From the IMG/VR virus record IMGVR_UViG_3300045110_000357, positions 1-52,994 of that record: DNA of 52,994 nt. One strand, written 5' to 3'. Below the pieces are notes generated by a model. The model did not search any database and had not been told where the DNA came from. It saw only the letters and a list, made by a program, of their open reading frames with translations. How positions within the stretch are numbered: position 1 is the stretch's first letter; each line of letters opens with the position of its first letter. This document shows positions 47,601 through 52,994 of this stretch, one piece after another. This stretch comes from a virus. The position numbers and the translations under genes were made by a program.

Positions 47601-50512
47601 GCACCTCGACGTATCGCCACGGGATGTATTGGGTCGCCGGCTCGTCCAAGGAACTCAACTTCATCGACGCCGACTACTCCGGCCGCTACGACGCCGCTCA
47701 GACCTACACCGTCAGCAACAGGGCGCTGACGTCCAACGTGGCCACGCTGACCACGTCAGCACCGCACGCCATCGTCGTCGGCAAGGAAGTGCTCGTCGAG
47801 GGCGTCGACCCGTTGTTCGACGGCAAGTTCATCGCCAAGGCGCCGCTCACCTCGACGACGTTCAGCTACGACAAGACCAACGCCAACGTATCGTCGACCG
47901 CCACCACCGCCGGTACGGCGACCCTCACCTTCGACGCAGCCGTCCCGGTGAACAGTGGTGACTGGATCATCGCCCTCGACCCCAACCGCTCGGCCAACGT
48001 CGCCGCCGGCAACTACCAGACCAACCTCACGCTGAGCCAGGTCGTCTTCCAGTACATCCCCTTCTCGACCGAGACGTACGTCAAGTCGGTGATGGAGCTG
48101 CACACCGACCCGCTGCGCTCGCCCGACCCGCACAGCCAGTACCTGCTGCCGGCCGAGGCCGACATCACCTACGCACAGATCATCCACACCCACGAGTTCG
48201 ACATCAACCAGTCGTTGATCAAGCACATGGGCTTCGACCCGTGGGCGGTGACGGGGTACTCGTGGGCGAACGGCGTCGTCACGCTGACGGTGAACCCCGA
48301 CCACAACCTGCTGGCCGGCGCTCACTTCGATCTCGTCGGTGTCCACGTCGAACTGAACGGCAATCAGCTCGTGCAGGAAGTCGACGCCCTCACACGGGTC
48401 GTGCGCTTCGAGCACGCCATGCCGACCGGGTACACCGTCCCGGTCACGCTCGCCTTCGCTGGCTCGGTCACCAACGATCCCCACGCTCAGTACCTCGTCG
48501 AGAACGAGGGCAACGCTCTCTACGCCTTCAAGACGCACCCGCACAACTACGAGGTGGCCGGTGCGGTGGCCTTCCACGAAGGCAAGCCCGACCCCCACCC
48601 GCAGTACCTGACCGACGCCGATGCGCTCGTGCAGTACGCCAAGATCGATCACCTCCACGACGACCGGTACTCGCTACTCACCCACGTCCACCCGATCGTC
48701 AACGAGATCCACTCCACCGACGGCGCCAACTCGGCGGACATCTACATCGGTGCCAACCAGCCGGCGGCGCCGAGGATCGGCGACCTCTGGATCGACACGG
48801 TCACCATCGCTCTACAGAAGCCGAGCGCCATCGTGAACTTCACTGCGGCACAGGCAACGACACCGCCACAGATGAAGCTCACGTGGACAGCCTCGCCGGC
48901 AACCGAGGCCGTCACGAGCATCACGGTGTCGCGCTCGACTGCACAGGCTGGTCCGTGGACGAGCGTCTACACGGGCGTCCCCGTCACCACCGTGACTGAC
49001 AACAGTGGGCTGCTCGTGGAGAACACCAACTACTACTACCGCATCTACGCCACCAACCTGCCGGGAGACGGAGCGCAGACGGTGATCGGCCCGGTGCTCT
49101 CGGGCAACATCATCCCCACCTTGCCGACTGGTGTGGCTGCATCGGTGCAGGGACCAGGCGCCGTCCGCCTGACATGGACACCTGTCGCCGGCCTCTCCTA
49201 CGAGGTGTTCCTCAACGGTGTTTCACAAGGGATCAAGACGACGCCCTTCGACGCCACGTTGCTACCGGAGAACACCGACTACGTGATCGGTGTGCGGGCG
49301 ATCGATGCACCGCCGGTACCGAACCAGCCGGGCTACTCGGTGGTCGCCTATGCCACCAAGGTGACAACGCCGAATGTTGCCCCACCCGTGATCACAGGAC
49401 TGGTCGCCAGCAACACCAACTACCAAGGGTTCGACCTCACCTGGAACTACCCAACGATCAACGACCTTCAAGACTTCCACGTCTCCACCGTTCCGGTGGT
49501 GGCGTACTTCACGCCGCTGGATGTGGGAGGCAACGGCTGCCAGGTCAATGGTCTCGATGCGCTGACCAACTACACGGTCAGCGTTGCTGCTCGTGACACA
49601 GCAGGTGTGCTCGGGCCGGCACAGAGCATCATCGTGGCGACGATCGCCGCCGACGGTACGACGTTGCCGCCGAACGTGGCGCTCACTGGTGGCACGACAC
49701 AGACCAACGGCTTCAAGCCCGAGGGCGTCTACGGCAAGATGTGGGCGCGGTTCACCGTGCCGAGCGGCGTCACCGCATGGCGCCTCGACCGCTCGACCAA
49801 CGGCGTCAACTGGACGCTCGACACGAACTGGGCGAACACCGGGACGCCAGGCGATCGCAGCGTGATCCTCAACGCCGGCACCGCCTATGCCTCGGGCACG
49901 ACGGTGTACTGCCGGGTGTACACGAGGAACGCCGCCAACCACGTCAACTACACCGACTTCCCTCCGTACACGTTGATCGCTACGCCCACCCTCATCTCTG
50001 CTGACGGCACCAACCACTGGCGCAACATCAACGGCGGGCAGTGGAACGGCTCGGGCAACCTGCGCCCGTTCCAGGGCTACTACGACGCCAGCTACCCGAA
50101 CGCCAAGGGGTGCTGGTTCTACGGTACGCAGATCAACACGAAGCTCTACTACAGCGGCCGGCGCACCGTCACCTCGTGCAAGATGTGGTTCAGGCGTGAA
50201 GCGTGCGGCCTCGCTACCGGCGCCGTGCCGATCATCCAGATGCACAACATCGCCACCAACCCGGGGACGGTCACGGGTGGCTACGGCGATCCCGCACTGA
50301 CCGGCACGTCGACACCTATGGGCATAGCTGTCACGCCCGGCGGCGCCGCACTGCAGGGCACGATCCCGGCAGCGTTCATCACCGATCTTCTCATCGGCAC
50401 CGCCGCCAAGGGGATCGCCGTCTACGACTCCGACGGTGATCCGTACATGTGCTTCTCCACCATCTCCGAGTTCCCGACCTCGGGACAGCTCTCGTTCGAT
50501 CACCTGGGGTAG
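44654..50512 (+). CDS. Giant baseplate spike/fibre protein
   Basis: GTG 44654 gives 1952 residues. The first 75 residues (FVRSFDTATKIATVVMPGPY, SGDRVVVVMHNNNVPEWV) look like an OB-fold spike domain. TGDTMTGALTLSGPPSSALH follows, a fibre repeat. Residues about 185-318 hold six H-x4-DPH-x2-Y repeats, with more near 1160 and 1275-1350. A roughly 70-residue unit (LSFGS-x-LGQ ... GGVHSD) occurs twice. Three fibronectin type III domains span about 1390-1668, then a globular C-terminal domain. It probably carries spike and receptor-binding functions. Confidence 0.8.
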   Translation: MSGELSVYEAFVRSFDTATKIATVVMPGPYGMEPIEAAPFTRNGAPLTSLDTLTSGDRVVVVMHNNNVPEWVSTYTDWPATANALYVNTTGDTMTGALTLSGPPSSALHAATKAYVDGSVFVPDVYQATSQAQMLALPATKGDYCIRNDVAKTFILQAAPPTVLANWIELATPDASAAAAAAVAAHVALADPHTQYLTKTLAASTYTTVTTYNAHVAAADPHPGYTTPTEVTAQIATDIATHVAAGDPHPVYTTGTELTAAFTAHTSQADPHPVYATDGDLSLHVSAADAHPQYLSESEMDAAILAHVQAPDPHPTYMTQTESDLLYRNASYLNTGTLNNALLANPITSNTTGTAAAWTTARTFTLAGNVTGSASVKGDANVSLTATVVNDSHTHNTQYYDKATSDARYVDVTGDVITSGLLSFGSRLGQHLGLNSTTFGIGAQTNNTYFRTASGFRFYLGGVHSDTAGAPGAGGIELLNITTSSVQFKARNLATEMYVQARGMNLVANGSGLTGDNTNFSTFNYNSVESFAGGGSFTYNGPDANREIDEFIPVDPSRRYKYSYAIKLLSFSQAGETPNHYGLVDSYDTDGLSIQSYHVMKLPGSALTTLAVALAPGATTITLTSAVGWHNGASTASKYIAFYPYTNAQGYTYPFYTYTRNVTAADMWASGAISGNVITLRTPWAGSSYAIGTPVANAIAGGTYDYIAGSNVATPTVWTVFSGSIGKLDSETFTDPSITPVPASTGAYQSPSGFRWGTAFVKVGWLLSYNTPVGTANTAVDAVTFETISTGSDSMTFTGSPPFAVTSTTLVPNLNADMVDGLHAAAFLQLTPGGTVVGNLVVNPGTLSFGSNLGQRLNLYGTTFGIGAQTNAEYFRTPSDFYWYSGGVHSDTQGAAGAGGTSLMSLSSSVFKYKTYDVWHKGNMGSGSTLDADLLDNHDSIYFANRTEMEALLGDLMFVGVYDAAKYVESNLATWPQPIWTGGTSTYRHGMYWVAGSSKELNFIDADYSGRYDAAQTYTVSNRALTSNVATLTTSAPHAIVVGKEVLVEGVDPLFDGKFIAKAPLTSTTFSYDKTNANVSSTATTAGTATLTFDAAVPVNSGDWIIALDPNRSANVAAGNYQTNLTLSQVVFQYIPFSTETYVKSVMELHTDPLRSPDPHSQYLLPAEADITYAQIIHTHEFDINQSLIKHMGFDPWAVTGYSWANGVVTLTVNPDHNLLAGAHFDLVGVHVELNGNQLVQEVDALTRVVRFEHAMPTGYTVPVTLAFAGSVTNDPHAQYLVENEGNALYAFKTHPHNYEVAGAVAFHEGKPDPHPQYLTDADALVQYAKIDHLHDDRYSLLTHVHPIVNEIHSTDGANSADIYIGANQPAAPRIGDLWIDTVTIALQKPSAIVNFTAAQATTPPQMKLTWTASPATEAVTSITVSRSTAQAGPWTSVYTGVPVTTVTDNSGLLVENTNYYYRIYATNLPGDGAQTVIGPVLSGNIIPTLPTGVAASVQGPGAVRLTWTPVAGLSYEVFLNGVSQGIKTTPFDATLLPENTDYVIGVRAIDAPPVPNQPGYSVVAYATKVTTPNVAPPVITGLVASNTNYQGFDLTWNYPTINDLQDFHVSTVPVVAYFTPLDVGGNGCQVNGLDALTNYTVSVAARDTAGVLGPAQSIIVATIAADGTTLPPNVALTGGTTQTNGFKPEGVYGKMWARFTVPSGVTAWRLDRSTNGVNWTLDTNWANTGTPGDRSVILNAGTAYASGTTVYCRVYTRNAANHVNYTDFPPYTLIATPTLISADGTNHWRNINGGQWNGSGNLRPFQGYYDASYPNAKGCWFYGTQINTKLYYSGRRTVTSCKMWFRREACGLATGAVPIIQMHNIATNPGTVTGGYGDPALTGTSTPMGIAVTPGGAALQGTIPAAFITDLLIGTAAKGIAVYDSDGDPYMCFSTISEFPTSGQLSFDHLG

Positions 50513-50515
50513 CTG

Positions 50516-52312
50516 ATGGTCAACACGATCAAGAGATGGAACGGCACGACGTGGGATGTCGTCTACGACAAGAGCGTCTTCCTGCCGCTCGATGGAACGC
50601 TGCCGATGAGTGGCGATCTGACGTTGTTCCGCGATCCGACGGTCGCCATGCACGCCACCACCAAGCAGTACGTCGATGCGCTCGCTCAGGGGATCGCTTG
50701 GAAGGACGCTGTCGTCCTGGCAACGACAGCCAACATCACGCTCTCCGGTAATCAGTCGGTCGACGGCTTCACGACGCCGCCTGGTAACCGCATCCTCGTC
50801 AAGAACCAGACGACCGCCTCGCAGAACGGCATCTACGTCGCCGCGACCGGCGCCTGGACACGAGCTACCGACGCTGATTCTCAGGCCGATCTCGCTAACG
50901 CCGCAGTCTTCATCTCCTTGGGCAACGTCAACGCTGACACAGCGTGGGTCTGCACCACCGACTACCCGACCATCGACACCACCGCACTGACGTGGGTGCA
51001 GTTCGGTGGCAGCAACTTCACGCAGGGGATGGCCGACGCCCTCTACCTCCGCCGTACCAGCGACACTCTGACCGGGCAGCTAACGATCGACTACCTCGCC
51101 GCACCGGGTGGTGATCCCACGCCGCTGCAGTTGATCGGCAAGAACCAAGCGGTCGTCCTGTTCAGCACCGACCGCGCCAGCAACAACATCGTGACGCAGC
51201 GTGGGCAGATCGGCATCGATGCCTACGAGAACATCGACATCCAGTCGTACACCAACACGGGTGGCACCGGATGGATCACGCTCACCCCACGAGGTGCAAC
51301 GACATTCCTCGCCACCTCGGGCTACTGCGTCGGCATGGCTCAGTTCCGCGCCGTATCGACCAACTCGCAGGCGATGATCGTCTCGGCACGAACTGTTGCC
51401 GACGTCGCTGGTGGCTACATCGGGTACTACGGCAGCAGCGATGGTTACAGCAGCAGCCTCGGCACCCGCCAGGGGTACATCGGCTATCCCTCCTCGTCCA
51501 CCATGTACATGCGCAACGAGGACGTTGGCAGCATCAACATCACCGCCCTCAACGGATCGGTCACGATCCTCGGCAACTCGGGCAACGCCCTGCTGCAGTC
51601 GGCGACGAGCACAGCCATCGTCGATGGCGGCGGTGGCGCCAGCATCAACGTCAACGCCGGCATCTCGATCATCACCGCCACCTCGCAGCCCGTCACGTGG
51701 CTCCAAGGGTCGGTCGAGCGCATGCGCATGGATTCTGGTGGGAACTTCATGCTCAACCAGTCGGACGTCAATAACTACGACACCGACCAGGGGTTCCAGA
51801 TCCGCCAGGACGGGCGGTTCATCAACACACAGACGACCAACAGCGCCTACAACTGGATGCTCCACCTAGGCACTGGTACCGGTGGTGGCAGCACAGCCGG
51901 CGCCATCTTCTGCACCTTCCGAGCCATCACCGTCACCAGCCCGATCACGATCGGTCAGGTCGGAACGATCACCCAGGTCGGCAACCCGGCGACCGGCGTG
52001 CTCTACAACCAGACGTCGGACAAGCGGTTGAAGACGTTCATCCGTGACTACGACGACGACTGGATCATGGGCAGGATCCGAGCCGGCCGGCCGATGCACT
52101 TCTTCTGGAACGCCGTTCCCAACGAGGAGAAGTTCAGCTTCTTCGCTCAGGATCTCTTCGAGGTCGTACCCGAGGCCGTCGCCATCGGGGAAGGTGAGCC
52201 GGGCGAGAAGGACTTCGAGCCGTGGGGGAACGACCTCGGCGCTCTGACGCCTACTCTGTGGGCGGCGGTGCAGATCCTTGAACGACGATTGACAGCATTG
52301 GAGAACAGATGA
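50516..52312 (+). CDS. Tail fibre with S74 intramolecular chaperone
   Basis: The 598 residues share a fibre repeat with the previous protein (MSGDLTLFRDPTVAMHATTK, then QYVD). A beta-structured shaft follows, and the last ~100 residues are a Peptidase_S74 chaperone: QTSDKRLKTFIRDYDDD (catalytic Ser501 and Lys506), GRPMHFFWN, FSFFAQDLFEVVPEAV. This domain trimerises the fibre then cuts itself off before Ser501. It starts at ATG 50516, 3 nt after the previous stop. Confidence 0.88.
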   Translation: MVNTIKRWNGTTWDVVYDKSVFLPLDGTLPMSGDLTLFRDPTVAMHATTKQYVDALAQGIAWKDAVVLATTANITLSGNQSVDGFTTPPGNRILVKNQTTASQNGIYVAATGAWTRATDADSQADLANAAVFISLGNVNADTAWVCTTDYPTIDTTALTWVQFGGSNFTQGMADALYLRRTSDTLTGQLTIDYLAAPGGDPTPLQLIGKNQAVVLFSTDRASNNIVTQRGQIGIDAYENIDIQSYTNTGGTGWITLTPRGATTFLATSGYCVGMAQFRAVSTNSQAMIVSARTVADVAGGYIGYYGSSDGYSSSLGTRQGYIGYPSSSTMYMRNEDVGSINITALNGSVTILGNSGNALLQSATSTAIVDGGGGASINVNAGISIITATSQPVTWLQGSVERMRMDSGGNFMLNQSDVNNYDTDQGFQIRQDGRFINTQTTNSAYNWMLHLGTGTGGGSTAGAIFCTFRAITVTSPITIGQVGTITQVGNPATGVLYNQTSDKRLKTFIRDYDDDWIMGRIRAGRPMHFFWNAVPNEEKFSFFAQDLFEVVPEAVAIGEGEPGEKDFEPWGNDLGALTPTLWAAVQILERRLTALENR

Positions 52313-52575
52313 GCAACACCAACATCGATGATCTCACCCGTGAGGATCTCCTGACGATGTTCCGCCGCGAGCGGTTCGTGCGTGGTCAGATGGAGCAGCG
52401 GGTCGGGAGCCTGATCGCCGAGAACATCGAGATGGTTGGGATCATCCAAGACATGCAGAACGATCTGACGTTGGCTCGTCAGCAGGTGCTCGCCCACGGT
52501 CACGATCACTCTCACGAGGCCAATGGCGAGGTAACGACGCCGGCCGAGGTCGCCCCCTCGCAGAGCAGCTCGTAA
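52309..52575 (+). CDS. Coiled-coil protein after the fibre
   Basis: The 88 residues are helical (DDLTREDLLTMFRRERFVRG, NIEMVGIIQDMQNDLTLARQ), with a His-rich stretch (HGHDHSH) and a polar tail. ATG 52309 overlaps the previous stop. A fibre chaperone or lysis-cassette protein is possible. No family is recognised. Confidence 0.65.
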   Translation: MSNTNIDDLTREDLLTMFRRERFVRGQMEQRVGSLIAENIEMVGIIQDMQNDLTLARQQVLAHGHDHSHEANGEVTTPAEVAPSQSSS

Positions 52576-52576
52576 C

Positions 52577-52582
52577 TAAGCT
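52577..52582 (+). promoter_or_regulatory. Leaderless -10-like box gtaacTAAGCT
   Basis: TAAGCT overlaps the stop of the preceding gene and ends 7 nt before ATG 52590. The gtaac context matches the box at 23010. Confidence 0.5.
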
Positions 52583-52589
52583 CGGCTCC

Positions 52590-52673
52590 ATGAGCGATGC
52601 ACCAGACGACGACGACACCATCCCCGAGAACCCCGAGCAGGAATCGGACGAAGCGGACGCTGACGACGAGTGA
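52590..52673 (+). CDS. Very acidic 27-residue protein
   Basis: The 28-codon frame from ATG 52590 encodes 27 residues of which more than half are Asp or Glu (MSDAPDDDDTIPENPEQESD). It overlaps the endolysin start by 4 nt. A DNA-mimic or translational-coupling role is conceivable. It could also be a minimal leader reading frame. Confidence 0.5.
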   Translation: MSDAPDDDDTIPENPEQESDEADADDE

Positions 52674-52994
52674 CCCTCTTCGGACCCGATGTCTCGCAGT
52701 ACCAGCAGGGGCTTGTCCCTCCTGATCCTCACGGCATCGGGTTCGGCATCTGTCGCGCCTCCATCGGTCAGATGGTCGACACGACGGCTGTCGGCCCCAT
52801 CAACTGGTGTCGCACACACAACGTCCCGGTAGCGGCGTACCACTTCGTCTACCCGACGAAGACGCACCCGGCCTCGACTCAGGCCGAGGCGTTCCATCGC
52901 GCCGTCGGTGGCGACAGTCGGATCAACGCCATGATCGATTGGGAGTCGGACACCAACGACAACTGCCACCCCGATGGCGGGCCGCAGAAGCCAG
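52670..52994 (+). CDS. Endolysin, GH25 lysozyme type, 3' end outside the window
   Basis: GTG 52670 opens 108 visible residues: FGPDVSQYQQG (D7, the N-terminal DxS-x-[YW]-Q motif), GFGICRASIGQMVDTTAVGP, VPVAAYHFVYP with QAEAF, and AMIDWES (D90, E92), the order of GH25 muramidases. It hydrolyses the glycan strands of peptidoglycan for host lysis. The frame continues past the window. No holin was identified next to it within the window. Confidence 0.85.
   Translation, partial: MTLFGPDVSQYQQGLVPPDPHGIGFGICRASIGQMVDTTAVGPINWCRTHNVPVAAYHFVYPTKTHPASTQAEAFHRAVGGDSRINAMIDWESDTNDNCHPDGGPQKP

Noticed and set aside
44375-47620. A 1081-codon leftward open frame opposite the hub and giant fibre genes
   Set aside because: It is antisense to strongly supported structural genes. 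Its composition (Arg/Val/Asp/Gly-rich, no domains) is what the reverse frame of GC-rich codons gives, so it is a shadow.

Overview
The window is a contiguous stretch of a tailed bacteriophage genome with a contractile tail (myovirus morphology), GC-rich (roughly 60-65 %). The host is most likely an actinobacterium. The evidence for that is the GC-rich codon use with many GTG starts, the many genes whose start codon lies only 6-7 nt after a TANNNT box (the leaderless-promoter layout common in Actinobacteria), small CPxC zinc-ribbon proteins of the kind common in actinophages, and a secreted protein with long Thr/Ser linkers like those of actinobacterial surface proteins. The genus cannot be told from the sequence.

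Layout. (1) 1-1864: a rightward run of very small, mostly overlapping genes, several with Cys/His zinc motifs. (2) 1865-2967: about 1.1 kb with at most one weak leftward gene, packed with perfect or near-perfect short hairpins. (3) 2968-3270: one rightward zinc-ribbon gene, then a convergent terminator. (4) 7707 down to 3395: a leftward operon of sixteen small, largely translationally coupled genes. (5) 7813-8968: a rightward group led by a Topo VI-A/Spo11-like (Mini-A-type) protein. (6) 10937 down to 9035: a leftward pair including a 570-residue secreted Thr/Ser-rich protein. (7) 11037-12979: small rightward genes, including a DNA-binding protein with a histone-H1-like tail and a KTSC-domain protein.

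(8) 12994-34674: terminase large subunit, then about 9.8 kb of accessory genes, then portal, scaffold and major capsid, followed by further accessory genes, a collar-type fibre and head-tail connector candidates. The accessory genes include three to four proteins that look like ADP-ribosyltransferase folds, a GNAT-like protein, an enzyme-like protein with an HD/GH motif, and many tiny proteins. (9) 34690-44657: tail sheath, tail tube, a probable frameshifted tail-assembly chaperone, a tape measure carrying two peptidoglycan-hydrolase domains, tube-initiator/baseplate protein, LysM baseplate protein and baseplate hub. (10) 44654-52673: a 1952-residue baseplate/fibre protein, a fibre with a C-terminal S74 self-cleaving chaperone, and small genes. 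(11) 52670 to the end: the 5' part of a GH25-type endolysin.

The structural genes form a normal assembly line (packaging, portal, capsid, connectors, contractile tail, baseplate, fibres, lysis). The unusual content is what is threaded through it. Blocks of accessory genes between terminase and portal and just after the capsid gene have their own predicted leaderless promoters and encode several putative nucleotide- or protein-modifying enzymes. No polymerase, helicase, integrase, tRNA or CRISPR array was recognised.
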